Source: Antedon mediterranea (taxonomy: Eukaryota; Echinodermata; Crinoidea; Comatulida; Antedonidae). From it: a stretch of DNA of 64,000 nucleotides. The stretch is taken from contig NC_092671.1 of assembly GCF_964355755.1 (NCBI RefSeq), positions 16,897,501-16,961,500 of the forward strand, written 5' to 3'. Numbering within the stretch: position 1 is the first letter of the stretch; every line of letters begins with the position of its first letter. Position numbers and translations under genes: made by a program. The notes beneath the pieces are model-generated. The model saw only the letters and a list, made by a program, of their open reading frames with translations. It was not told where the DNA came from and ran no database searches. Positions 24,101 through 34,107 of this stretch are shown in pieces.

Positions 24101-25136
24101 AAACAATACCAAGTGGAAACATGTACATGTATTTGGTTAATTTCCAGATTCATAAACCCATCTGAGATGGAAGAAATGTTTAGTAATACAGCACTAAAAT
24201 TACATATAAATATACAGTCAACTCGTTTTACTTTATTTACCTATGACTGTGTTACCTACTACAGTAGTCATATCGCTAAATTCGCGGATTATTCTACCAT
24301 TTGTAGGTCTAATCAATGATGACAGTGATGATTCTAATTATCGCAACCAAGTTAAACGAGTTGTAGACTGGTGTAACAAAAACAATCTGTTCTTGAATGT
24401 ATCTAAGACCAAAGAAATGGTTGTAGACTTCCGAAAATCACTTAATGTTGTGGGTGTACCACAAACTGATTTTAAGTTAGTTTGTGGTACACCGCATAGT
24501 TCTGTAAGAATTAATTAATAATAATACTTTGATCGTCGACATTGATGTTTTGTCATACAAACCTTCATCACACAACATATAAACAGACATTACTTTTTTT
24601 TACTTTACTCATTATGTTGTGTGTACTTTATTAAATATATTATTTCATATATCATTCATAATGAGTGGGTTTTGGTTTGAGTCTGTATTTAAAAGCAAAA
24701 TTAGTTTTGTTCATTCTTCTTGTTGCCAAAAAGTTTGATAAAAATACACTTTTAATAATTAAATGTGATTTTAAATACTGTACTTACCCTGTAAAACGCC
24801 TAAAACAGGACGGTTATTAAATGTATTCCTCAGCGTATCCCCAAATTGACGAATCTTATTATTGGAATAACGCATCATGAATGGAACCTTATTGCCTAGG
24901 TCAAACTGTAAGTAACTAAACATCATGAAGAAAGAAAACGATGACAAAAACATGAGGAGAACAAACATGTGATGTAGAAAAGTTGTAGTGTCTTTCCGCA
25001 TCTTGAAAACTTGATGTTGCATGTAACAAGTTGAACTTTCCGCAGCATTACAGTTAGCCTGTGAAATCGATTTAAATTGCGTATAATTTAGTGTGTCCAA
25101 TGCCTTTCTATTGGCTACAACCATAAAAAACATCAT
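9138..25136 (-). CDS. GH33-type sialidase (NEU1-like), membrane-anchored, 10 exons
   Basis: Exons in coding order: 25136-24788, 22485-22369, 20456-20402, 19739-19569, 17245-17107, 15611-15518, 12417-12340, 11943-11798, 10208-10020, 9485-9138. All have GT/AG borders and matching phases, giving 561 residues. The family hydrolyses terminal sialic acids. Visible hallmarks are the RIP motif (174-176) followed by FCEAR, Asp-boxes SYDLGLSW (278) and SDDGGVSW (353), a degenerate one at SKDDCSTW (485), the VPGPGHSIQL turn, NEVQAVELNNGAVCINSR (Arg 397, probable triad member), RKFLSVR (Arg 477 or 483) and AGYSD with the probable nucleophile Tyr 505. A hydrophobic segment at about 55-76 predicts a type II anchor. 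An in-frame stop lies just before the first ATG. A start at Met 46 would leave a shorter cytoplasmic tail. NEU1 orthology is not proven; it may be a lineage-specific paralogue. Confidence 0.85.
10394..10539. mobile_element. MITE, 146 bp
   Basis: Terminal inverted repeats GCTCTGTCTACACTAT at 10394-10409 and its complement at 10524-10539. Non-coding and short. It lies in a sialidase intron. The target duplication is ambiguous. Confidence 0.75.
10617..11303. mobile_element. Harbinger-like non-autonomous transposon, 687 bp
   Basis: Ends are inverted copies of C(A/G)CCCGTATTCTTAAACCGG extending through GGACTTTAGTT. TAA flanks both ends (10614-10616 and 11304-11306), fitting the 3-bp TWA target preference of PIF/Harbinger elements. 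The small frame at 11010-11249 has no recognisable transposase features. Confidence 0.7.
12510..12660. repeat. dispersed repeat fragment (GCGCT...TTTTTGGGATCAA type)
   Basis: The order of landmarks (TAGCGCTTATTGC, TTCTAAGCGCTTCAC, ATTATTACCCCTGTCAT, TTTGGGATCAAGAGCGTATG) recurs, more diverged, at about 56555-56650. A dispersed SINE-like repeat is likely. Confidence 0.5.
12745..13205. repeat. tandem array, 52/60-bp units
   Basis: Eight copies of ACAAATAATGCATGAGTGCA...TACGGCGCACTCGAGGGTATTT. Some units end with an additional AATTGC-type spacer (60 bp) and others do not (52 bp). Translated frames across it repeat only because of the array. It lies in a sialidase intron. Confidence 0.9.
13253..15406. 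mobile_element. hAT-like element with 16-bp TIRs, ~2.15 kb
   Basis: The left end CAGGGCTGCAAATTAA at 13253-13268 is inverted exactly at 15391-15406. CAGGG-starting ends are typical of hAT transposons. A clean 8-bp target duplication is not visible; AAAGA abuts both ends. No transposase is readable, so it is non-autonomous or decayed. It includes the G/C runs near 15180-15245. Confidence 0.6.
15180..15245. repeat. homopurine/homopyrimidine G and C runs
   Basis: A C run, then about 18 consecutive G, a T-rich spacer and about 15 C. The G and C runs are complementary and can pair with each other; the G run alone could form a G-quadruplex on either strand. Length is likely to be unstable and error-prone in assemblies. 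Confidence 0.8.
15677..15765 (-). pseudogene. stray copy of sialidase exon 5 (3' half)
   Basis: On the + strand, ACATACATCAGATAGTTGTT and CCAGCATCTGCCAAGAGTC match the true exon at 17107-17180 with scattered changes. The splice donor is not preserved. It is a decayed partial exon duplicate inside the next intron. Confidence 0.7.
16238..16402. repeat. long hairpin (palindrome)
   Basis: Arms of roughly 75 bp meet near 16315. Paired landmarks are GTTATATCAAC/GTTGATATAAC, GGTGAATGATGAAA/TTTTCATCATTCACC and ACAAATAATGAATGTTT/AAACATTCATTATTTGT. Non-coding; probably a foldback MITE. Confidence 0.75.
16400..16950. mobile_element. TIR-bounded element, ~550 bp
   Basis: TTATATAACATATAAATAGA plus TTCCTGTCATTTGA near 16400-16436 faces its diverged complement near 16907-16948 (TCAAATGACAGGAATTTATT plus TTATATAA). 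An internal palindrome around 16850-16872 (ACTATTAAACGATTGTTTAA) is present. No coding content. Confidence 0.5.
17190..17660 (-). repeat. three tandem copies of intron plus sialidase exon-5 5' end
   Basis: The true exon-5 acceptor region (about 17190-17340) is followed by two more copies of roughly 150-165 bp. Each carries TTTATCTACTAC or TTATCTACTAC..GGCTTGGATTCA and the CCTGAC/CTTTGTC acceptor region. Copies 2 (about 17357-17402) and 3 (about 17530-17566) have exon 5' ends with acceptors but no remaining exon or donor. They are duplicated pseudo-exons upstream of the real one. Confidence 0.8.
18284..19289 (+). mobile_element. non-autonomous Helitron, ~1.0 kb
   Basis: The 5' end reads TCTATATATAAATTTACG preceded by A. 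The 3' end is a GC-rich hairpin (GGTACGC..GCGTACC) followed by AT and CTAG, then T. An A/T insertion site, TC start, CTRR end and terminal hairpin are the Helitron signature. No Rep/helicase frame is readable, so it is non-autonomous. It lies in the sialidase intron between exons 4 and 5. Confidence 0.78.
19855..20105. other. CpG-richer intronic island, weak inverted ends
   Basis: This stretch is less AT-rich than its surroundings, with GGAGCTTTG near its left end and AAGCTCC near its right. It may be an old MITE. No gene is seen. Confidence 0.3.
21479..22040. mobile_element. CCTCCGCC...GGCGGAGG dispersed element with tRNA-like segment
   Basis: It begins with CCTCCGCCAAGGAGGTTATG and ends with TAGGCGGAGG...CTCTGAGTACCCTCTAGTT, in which GGCGGAGG is the inverse of the start. 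Inside, ATCCGATTCTCACCAAA with neighbouring text is repeated twice (about 21560 and 21700). A tRNA-like segment is described separately. Confidence 0.65.
21828..21900 (-). repeat. tRNA-derived segment (pseudo-tRNA)
   Basis: On the minus strand a tRNA-like order is visible: TTTGGTGTAATGGTTATG as A-box side and GGTTCAAGTCCCGC as a good B box. The anticodon arm does not fold cleanly, so this is a SINE-type remnant and not a functional tRNA. Confidence 0.5.
22486..24787 (-). other. large sialidase intron 1
   Basis: The intron between exons 1 and 2 is AT-rich with a short ATC run near 22715-22733 and a decayed reverse-transcriptase fragment near 24255-24518. Nothing else gene-like is seen. Confidence 0.6.
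24255..24518 (+). pseudogene. non-LTR retrotransposon reverse-transcriptase fragment
   Basis: Two overlapping frames read through a CR1/L2-type RT region: SSHIAKFADYSTI (a decayed F-A-D-D box), then a frameshift, then NDDSDDSNYRNQVKRVVDW and LFLNVSKTKEMVVDFRK. The catalytic box is altered and the frame is broken, so it is dead. It is antisense within sialidase intron 1. Confidence 0.8.
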
Positions 25137-26421
25137 TTATTCTATTGTCTCAGCATAGAGTTTGAGAACTAGACTGTCACTGTGTGTTACGATAATAACT
25201 TCTCCAGTAATGACCGCAATAAATCCTTAACTTTTAATATATATATATATGTATTCCGAGTGTAAAACCCTAAATTTACCGTACCTTTCTTTAGTTACTG
25301 TAGACTTAGAAATATACGACGGCACTAAACGTATCAAAATAACATTGTGGGGAATTTTGTACAAAATGTTGGGTTTACATTATGGCCGTCATAACCTACC
25401 TAGCGTACTAGCAAGCAAGGAGAGGCCTCTACCTAGGCCTACACCAAAGATAATAAAGGGAGAAGATACAGTACAACAGTTCCGTTGGCGGTGTAAACCA
25501 CATCCGGGTTACTATTTGCCTACGCCTGAAGGTGGCACATTTCTTTTTCGCTAGAAGAAGTGCGCCACCTTCAGGCGTGGGTAAGGTAAAACTTTTATTG
25601 TAAATATCTATAAAAATGCAAACGATGATTATTTATCAAAATGATTATCAAAATATTAATATCGAGAACACATCAGATCATCACGATCCATCGAAACGTG
25701 GGATTAGACGGGAACCATATCTAGAGCCCGCCGTCGTTCGGCTGCTGGATTCTTACGCATCCATGAAAGCACGTCCGCGTTTCCTATCCTTCTATGTATA
25801 ACAGCGCGTACTGTTGATTCTTTACCTATTTATATTCTTTGCCTTCTACACCTATTATTAATAAGCTATTGACTGCCACCTTACCTATATTGTTGTAGTA
25901 ACTAGTAGGGTGGGTAGGTAAACTATATATCTACTAGCTAGCTAGGCCTATTACTATTATTAGGCCTAGCGCATATAGAGACATCGTTTATTTGCGCTAT
26001 ATAAATCTATCTAGCCTCTAGGCCTATTATTATTATTATTAGCTAGTACGTTGCCTAGGCAGTGCTAATGCACCTTCGCACCACAATCTGTCTAGCTTAC
26101 CAAATTTAAAAACATTCACATGGTGGTGGCGAGTAACTAATGCCCTGTTTTAGGTGCGCAAGTGTAGTAGCGCCGCCTGGGGTAGGTAGGCCCAGCTAGA
26201 CCTAGTAAAGTAGACTAGAACTTAGCACTATACAGCTAATTGTCATTTATGATTTATTTAATATTTGTTTTACCTAATTTATACTACTAGGAAGAGCCTT
26301 TCCCTTCTTCTCTCTCCGTCGTGTGTACCCCTTCTTCCTTCTTCTCAACTTCTTCCCACATACTCGACTCTACTCTCTCAGCTTGAGGGCGCTCTGCTAC
26401 TCGACTCGGTTTTTTCCTCCT
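25137..26421. other. region upstream of the sialidase, promoter side
   Basis: No protein-coding gene is supported. It holds a strong hairpin at about 25515-25590, many CTAGGCCTA motifs (about 25420-26040), and a pyrimidine-rich tract at about 26285-26360. The 5' UTR and promoter of the minus-strand sialidase should lie here. Confidence 0.5.
25515..25590. repeat. hairpin-forming inverted repeat
   Basis: TGCCTACGCCTGAAGGTGGC and GCCACCTTCAGGCGTGGGTA are inverted across a loop of about 25 bases. Confidence 0.75.
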
Positions 26422-26644
26422 TAAACAGGTATATAAACTATACCAAACTGGCGAGTAAATCATGTTTTACTTTTAAAACCTCGCAACGTCTGGTTGAAAA
26501 GGCTACTCGGACCAATAATTTCTATTAGCCTAGGGGTTATTGCGATTTGGACGTTTCTGATTGACTGTAGCCATGGACTATATTGATTAACACTGTTCTG
26601 ATTGGTTGTAGCTTTGAATACATCTTCTCGGAACTCGTCCTTAA

Positions 26645-27430
26645 TACAATAGCAATTTAGCACAGTGTTTTACTATAATTAAATAGCAATTTAGGTAAAT
26701 GTCTTTTGAAATAAAATTAAATAAATTATAACCAATTTGGTTAGAGTAAAACACAATGATAAAGAATAGGAAACATTTAATAATATGATAAATTACATTT
26801 ACATAGCAATTTAGCACTGTGTTTTACTATAACCAATTTGGTTAGAGTAAAACACAATGATAAAGAATAAGAAACATTTAATAACATGATAAATGACATT
26901 TAGCAATTTAGCACTGTGTTTTACTATAACCAATTTGGTTAGAGTAAAGCACAATGATAAAGAATAGGAAACATTTAATAACATGATAAATGACATTCAC
27001 ATAGCAATTTAGCACTGTGTTTTACTATAACCAATCAGATTAGAGTAAAACACAATGATAAAGAATAGGAAACATTTAATAATATGATATATAACATTTA
27101 CATAGCAATTTAGCACTGTGTTTTACTATAACCAATTTGGTTAGAGTAAAACACAATGATAAAGAATAGGAAACATTTAATAATATGATAAATTAAATTT
27201 ACATAGCAATTTATCACTGTGTTTTACTATAACCAATTTGGTTAGAGTAAAACACAATGATAAAGAATAAGAAACATTTAAGAATATGATAAATGACATT
27301 CACATAGCAATTTAGCACTGTGTTTTACTATACCAATTTGATTAGAGTAAAACACAATGATAAAGAATATGAAACATTTAATAATATGATAAATTGCTAG
27401 CACTGTGTTTTACTATACCAATTTAGTTTT
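26645..27430. repeat. ~100-bp satellite array, forward orientation
   Basis: About seven units with TAGCAATTTAGCACTGTG, TTTTACTATAACCAATTTGG, TTAGAGTAAAACACAATGAT and AGAATAGGAAACATTTAATA in order. Each unit contains an imperfect palindrome centred on CCAATTTGG. Confidence 0.9.
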
Positions 27431-27819
27431 GGATAAAGAATATGAATTTAAAGAATGGATATAATATGATATGATACAATATGATTTTCTCCCAATTAGT
27501 AAGACATTTTGGAATACTGCGTGCGTAGTGCACCTAACAAGATCATGTTCGCTATTTAAAACTCACATTTTAAAACCGTAAACGCATAAATTTGCGGACA
27601 TACTCGTAAAACACACTTCCAGAGATTTAATAATTTTAACAGTACTACAAAATCCATAATATAAAGTAGTATAGATTTGTACAAAAAGAGCAGAACAATT
27701 AAATTAACTGTCATTTCATCTACTGAACTGTCTCATTACATCTACTGAAAAATTCATCGCGATGAATTTATTTATAATACACCAATCAGATCACACGCAA
27801 TTAGTATGGAATGCCAGTT

Positions 27820-28085
27820 TAGGCGATGATAAAATCGCGTCGATGATGCAATGAAAATTGCGTCGATGTGATGAAAATTGCGTCGATGAATATAGTATTG
27901 ATGTAATGATGTGATGAACATTGCGTCGATGAAAATTGCGTCGATGTAATGAAAATTGCGTTAATGTGATGAAAATTGCGTCGATGAAAATTGCGTCGAT
28001 GAAAACTGCATCGATGAAAACTGCATCGATGAAAAAAAAAATAATTTTCATCGATGCAGTTTTCATCGATGAAAATTGCGATCTC
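27820..28085. repeat. 15-bp array GCGTCGATGAAAATT
   Basis: Tandem, partly interrupted copies of a 15-bp unit, some with ATG-containing spacers. It ends near a short palindrome around 28030-28055 where the orientation flips. The multiple-of-3 unit produces spurious long frames. Confidence 0.85.
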
Positions 28086-28494
28086 CCTGCCGGTATGATT
28101 TGAATATGATGTCATGGATGCTGGACATCTGGATTTTATGTACTGAACTGGTGGATTAACGGAAGCAATTAGCTAGAAGATATAATGTGTCCGAAAGGAC
28201 AATAATGGATCCATTGCTAAAATGTGTTGACAATAAATCACTAAAATGTTAATCAGTGCATATATTTCAACATTGTTTTAGTGCGCGATCACTGTGCGCT
28301 TGTCTATAACGCGCGCTAGCGCAAGCGGTAAACATGTTTATCATATCAAAATATTCAGAAACCGTCAATTTTTAGCAACATAATAACATTATTAACATCA
28401 TTATTAACATCATCATTTACTTTACTAGTAGTCATTTTCATCATTGATTGAATTAAAACCATTTGGAATTTTCATAATCAATTAAATTCATCAC

Positions 28495-28715
28495 ATCAAT
28501 TTTCATCGATGCAGTTTTCATCGACGCAATTTTCATCGATGCAGTTTTCATCGACGCAATTTTCATCGACGCAATTTTCATCGATGCAATTTTCATCGAC
28601 GCAATGTAAATTGCGTCGACGCAATCTACATTGCATCGACGCAATCTACATTGCGTCGATGCAATTTTCATCGACGCAATTTCATCATCGACGCAATTTT
28701 TATCATCGCCAAAAA
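28495..28715. repeat. 15-bp array, inverse orientation
   Basis: Copies of TTTTCATCGACGCAA and TTTTCATCGATGCAG, the reverse complement of the 27820-28085 array. Confidence 0.85.
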
Positions 28716-28982
28716 CTTGTGTAAAACGGCGTTCCATAAGTGACGAATCGCATATTCGCCGTTTATTGTTGAGGCGCGTAAACAGTGTGCGCAATGCACG
28801 TTTTCTTCCCATGACGAGACGAATCGATATTCGACTCTTCGTGTGACGAATAATCGCCAAATTATAATTAATATAATTAATTAATGAAATAAGATACGCA
28901 GTTGATGTTTGCATCAATTGTTCTTTAGAATAAATACTTTCGAAATACAAAACAAAAAATGTGTGGTGAGTGACGATATGTT

Positions 28983-29028
28983 CAATCATGGACCTATAAA
29001 TTACTAATTTATAGGTCCATGATTCAAT
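28983..29028. repeat. perfect-looking short palindrome
   Basis: ATCATGGACCTATAAATTA and TAATTTATAGGTCCATGAT face each other with almost no loop. Confidence 0.85.
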
Positions 29029-29429
29029 ATCTGTAGCTTCAATTCAAACATAATGTAACAGAAAATTCGAAGCGTAAAAAACGTTCGTTTACACAACACT
29101 TTTTTTATACTTTATTATTGATTATTATATTATACAGGAATACTATTTATTTCCTCATTTCTACCCAAGAATAAACAATTTTTGGATACAAAACTTTGTG
29201 AATTACATTACCAAAATATTAAAATGAGGATAAAAAAACATCGCGTAAAATACTCGTACTCAAAAGCTTCTGAAATTTGTAGATATATGTCATGAAAAAG
29301 AAATTTGACATTCCCAATAATTTTTTTTGGCAAAAATGTAATATATGAAACATACAATTTACATAGTTTATCATTGTTTTTTATTAGAACCAATATGGTT
29401 ACACAGTTAAACATAGTGATAAAGAATAG

Positions 29430-31180
29430 ATACTTGTTAGGTTACTACCCTACCCTCTAGTTTGAAGCGACATTATAAATTCATCGAGAAAAAAAACGTA
29501 TCGTATTCAGAAACGTTTGACATTTTGTATAGATATGTTCAATAAGACAAAACAAATTATAAATTTCAAGACAAATCGATGATTTCCATTATTTGCATTT
29601 CTAAAAATTCACACTTATGAAAAACCATACATTTTCAACATTTCCTTTTTTCTGTGTACCGAGTTTAGAAACTTTTTGAATATATACCAGACGTATTTTT
29701 TTGTGATGCTTTTTCATTTGAATTGTAGTATAAAATGTCATTGAAACGAGATAAAAATCATACAAGACATGTTATAATAGGTTGCTCTATATACATAACA
29801 AAATTAGTTCTTTTTTTTGGTAAGAATCGCCAATGAAGTAGAAAGTTATTTCAGATGTAGTGTGCATTTATACGTCATTAATAGTAGGCCTAAAATATAA
29901 TATTAAATATTATAAAGAATATCAAACATTTTATGTTATGAAAAATAAAATTGACATATAAGTTTATCATTGTGTTTTACTATAACCATTTTGGTTAAAA
30001 GTTAAACACAGTGAGTGATAAAGAATAGAACTGTTTTAGTTTATTTAACCCTAACCCTAGTTTGAAGCGATCACATATTTAATATTCATCGCTAAAAATA
30101 CGTATCGTCTTGAAAAACGTTTGATATTTGGTAGATATGTTCAATATAGGTTCTTACATCTATAATGCAAAAGAAATATCCTAATAGTTTTATTTTGATT
30201 TCTGAGAATCATCAATGAAGTAAAAATGTGTTGGAAATGTATTGTCTTTCATAAGTGTAAATGTTTAGAAATGCAAATTATTAAAATCACGAATTTGTCT
30301 TGAAACTTTTATTTTTTGTTTGTTTTATAGACGTAAGAACCTATTGAACATATTTACCAAATTTCAAATGTTTCTGAATACGATACGTATTTTTTCGCGA
30401 TGAATTAAGTATGTGATCGCTTCAAACTAGGGTTAGAGTTATATAACCTAAAACAGTGTCTATTCTTTATCATTGTGTTTAACTGTGTAACCAAATTGGT
30501 TCTGTAAAACAAGATGATAAACTATGTAACTTGTATTTATTATTATTACATTATATGTATCCTATAATGTAATATGAAAAATAAAATGTACATAGTTTAT
30601 CATTGTGTTGTACTAAAACCAATTTGGTTAAAAGTTAAACACAGTGTTAAAGAATGAACTGTTAGGTTATTTAACCCTAACCCTAGTTTGAAGCGATCAC
30701 ATACTTAATTCATCGATAAAAATACGTATCGTCTTAAAAAACGTTTGAAATTTGGTACATGTTCAATATAGGTTCTTACATCTATAATGTAAAAGAAATA
30801 TCATAATTTGTTTTATTTTGATTTCTGGGAATCATCAATGAAGTAAAAATGTGTTGGAAAATGTATGGTATTTCATAAGTGTACATTTTTAGAAATGCAA
30901 ATTATTAAAATCACGAATTTTTTGTGAAATTTATATTTTTTGTTTGTTTTATAGACGTAAGAACCTATTAAACATATCTAACAAATTTCAAAAGTTTCTA
31001 AATACGATACGTACTTTTTCGCGATGAATTTATTATGTCGCTTCAAACTAGGGTTAGGGTTATATAACCTAAAACAGTATCTATTCTTTATCACTGTGTT
31101 TAACTGTGTCACCAAATTGGTTCTGTAAAACAAGATGATAAACTATGTAACTTGTATTTATTATATTATTACATTATATG
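29430..31180. repeat. palindromic units of about 600 bp with telomere-like ends
   Basis: At least two good units (about 30045-30490 and 30655-31080) and one degraded (29440-29900). Each opens with TTTAACCCTAACCCTAGTTT followed by GAAGCGATCACAT and AAAATACGTATCGT. It closes with the inverse (ACGATACGTA..., GCTTCAAACTAGGGTTAGGG). Confidence 0.8.
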
Positions 31181-31189
31181 TATCCTATT

Positions 31190-33465
31190 CTTTTCATAAC
31201 GTTTAGATAATAAGATATGTTTAATATAATATTTTGCTATGTAAATAATATCATATAATAAATGTTTCATTATCATTGTGTTTTACTGTAACCAAATTGG
31301 CTATAGTAAAACACAATACTAAATTTGTATGTAAATGTATCATATTATTATATGTTTCCTATTCTTAATTTGTGTTTTACTGTATCCAGCACAGTGCTAA
31401 ATATCATTTATCATAGTTAAAATGTTTTACTCTAACCAAATTGGTTATAGTAAAACACAGTGATAAATTACTATGTAAATGTCATTTATCATATTATTAA
31501 ATGTTTCATATTCTTTATCATTGTGCTTTACTCTAATCAAATTGGTTTTAGTAAAACACAGTGCTAAATTTCTATGTGAATGTCATTTATCATGTTATTA
31601 AATGTTTCCTATTCTTTATCATTGTGTTTTACTCTAACCAAATTGGTTATAGTAAAACACAGTGCTAAATTGCTATGTAATGACATTTATCATATTATTA
31701 AATGTTTCCTATTCTATATCATTGTGCTTTACCATAACCAAATTGGTTATAGTAAAACATTGTGCTAAATTGCTAGCTATGTAAATAATCATTATTATTA
31801 AATGTTTCCTATTCTTTGTCATTGTGTTTTACTCTAACCAAATTGGTTATAGTAAAACACAGTGCTAAATTGCTATGTAATGACATTTATCATATTATTA
31901 AATGTTTCCTATTCTATATCATTGTGCTTTACCATAACCAAATTGGTTATAGTAAAACATGGTGCTAAATTGCTATGTAAATAATCATTATTATTAAATG
32001 TTTCCTATTCTATATCATTGTGCTTTACCATAACCAAATTGGTTATAGTAAAACACAGTGATAAATTGCTATGTAAATGTCATTTATCATATTATTAAAT
32101 GTTTCCTATTCTTTATCATTATGTTTTACTTTAACCAAATTGGTTATAGTAAAACACAGTGCTAAATTGCTATGTAAATGTCATTTATCATATTATTAAA
32201 TGTTTCCTATTCTATATCATTGTGCTTTACCATAACCAAATTGGTTATAGTAAAACACAGTGATAAATTGCTATGTAAATGTCATTTATCATATTATTAA
32301 ATGTTTCCTATTCTATATCATTGTGTTTTACTATAACCAAATTGGTTATAGTAAAACACAGTGCTAAATTGCTATGTAAATAATCATTATTATTAAATAT
32401 TTCCTATTCTTTATCATTGTGTTTTACTCTAACCAAATTGGTTATATTAAAACACAGTGCTAAATTGCTATGTAAATGTCATATATCATATTATTAAATT
32501 CCTATTCTTTATCATTCTGCTTTACTTTAACCAAATTGGTTATAGTAAAACACAGTGCTAAATTGCTATGTAAATGTCATTTATCATATTATTAAGTGTT
32601 TCCTATTCTTTATCATTGTGTTTTACTCTAACCAAATTGGTTATAGTAAAACACAGTGATAAATTGCTATGTAAATGTCATTTATCATATTATTAAATGT
32701 TTCCTATTCTATATCATTGTGTTTTACTATAACCAAATTGGTTATAGTAAAACACAGTGCTAAATTGCTATGTAAATAATCATTATTATTAAATATTTCC
32801 TATTCTTTATCATTGTGTTTTACTCTAACCAAATTGGTTATAGTAAAACACAGTGCTAAATTGCTATGTAAATGTCATTTATCATATTATTAAGTGTTTC
32901 CTATTCTTTATCATTGTGTTTTACTTTAACCAAATTGGTTATAGTAAAACACAGTGCTAAATTGCTATGTAAATGTCATTTATCAAATTATTAAATGTTT
33001 CCTATTCTATATCATTGTGTTTTACTCTAACCAAATTGGTTATAGTAAAACACAGTGCTAAATTGCTATGTGAATGTCATATATCATATTATTAAATGTT
33101 TCCTATTCTTTATCATTGTGTTTTACTCTAACCAAATTGGTTATAGTAAAACACAGTGCTAAATTGCTATGTAAATGTCATATATCATATTATTAAATTC
33201 TTATTCTTTATCATTCTGCTTTACTTTAACCAAATTGTTTATAGTAAAACACAGTGCTAAATTGCTATGTAAATGTCATTTATCATATTATTAAATGTTG
33301 CCTATTCTATATCATTGTGTTTTACTCTAACCAAATTGGTTATAGTAAAACACAGTGATAAATTGCTATGTAATGACATTTATCATATTATTAAATGTTT
33401 CCTATTCTTTATCATTGTGTTTTACTCTAACCAAATTGGTTATTGTAAAACACAGTATATTTTAC
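31190..33465. repeat. ~100-bp satellite array, reverse orientation
   Basis: About 20 units of roughly 101 bp (some shorter) reading TCATTGTGTTTTACTCTAAC, CAAATTGGTTATAGTAAAAC, ACAGTGCTAAATTGCTATGT and a TTATTAAATGTTTCCTATTC tail. It is the inverse of the 26645-27430 array and more homogeneous. Confidence 0.92.
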
Positions 33466-33845
33466 CGCAAAATTGTTTATACGTTTATTTTGATTGGCTA
33501 ACTAAAGTACGGTCTAATGAATATTGATATCAGAAGATTCCCTAGCTTAGTGAAAAAGTTTTATTACCAAAAATATGCTGATTACGTCACTACCGGAAGT
33601 TGTAGTCTAGCATGATGCAGACGCAATTGATTATGTACGTTTGTTAAACATATAAAAAGCTGTAAATTACCACAAAACGACAATAGGAAAGAATTCAAAG
33701 AAATGCCCTACGTGTTCAAAATCATTGTTTTAATATAGTCTGTATGTATAACTAACAATTGACCTTGTGGAAGAGCGTATAAATTTAATTTAAAGTAAAA
33801 CATGATTTACTCGCCAATTTGGTATTGGATATATAGCTCCCTTAA

Positions 33846-34107
33846 AAAGAAAAATGTCTGATCAATTATTATTAATAATATTAGAAATTGTTTTTAATTG
33901 ATTTGAATTAAATAAAAAATTATGATACAAATCAAATAAAACTTTATTGTGTTAAATATTTACGTTTGTTTAAAATAATTATTTTTTAGAAATAATTGTT
34001 AAATTGTAACTTTTTACAAAAATAAATCGAGTAAAGAATGTCAGAGGTTACTTAATTTTAAAGCACATGTGAAAAGAAAGTTACGTAAACAAACTTGGCT
34101 TGAGATC
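33846..34107. other. short upstream region of TTLL12
   Basis: AT-rich sequence between the palindromic block and the first TTLL12 exon. The reading frame is open back to 34003 without an ATG, so a 5' exon further upstream cannot be excluded. No clear TATA element was assigned. Confidence 0.4.

Larger units (their letters stand above)
26422..33845. repeat. ~7.4-kb nested palindromic satellite block
   Basis: The outer ends are inverted: ACCAAACTGGCGAGTAAATC near 26442-26461 against GATTTACTCGCCAATTTGGT near 33805-33825. Inside lie, in order, a roughly 100-bp array in one orientation (26645-27430), a 15-bp CGATGAAAATTGCGT array (27820-28085), its inverse (28495-28715), a short hairpin (28983-29028), palindromic units of about 600 bp (29430-31180), and the roughly 100-bp array in the opposite orientation (31190-33465). 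No gene is seen. Confidence 0.85.

Noticed and set aside
28453-28989. 178-codon minus-strand frame with ASMKI repeats
   Set aside because: It is produced by the 15-bp GCGTCGATGAAAATT array, and equally long frames occur on the other strand and in the inverse array.
26645-33465. CRISPR-like array (regular palindromic repeats)
   Set aside because: There are no unique spacers, the units are contiguous and the organism is an animal.
34069-34107. Non-ATG start for TTLL12 at 34069
   Set aside because: The codon is GTG; the first in-frame ATG with a sensible protein start is at 34108.
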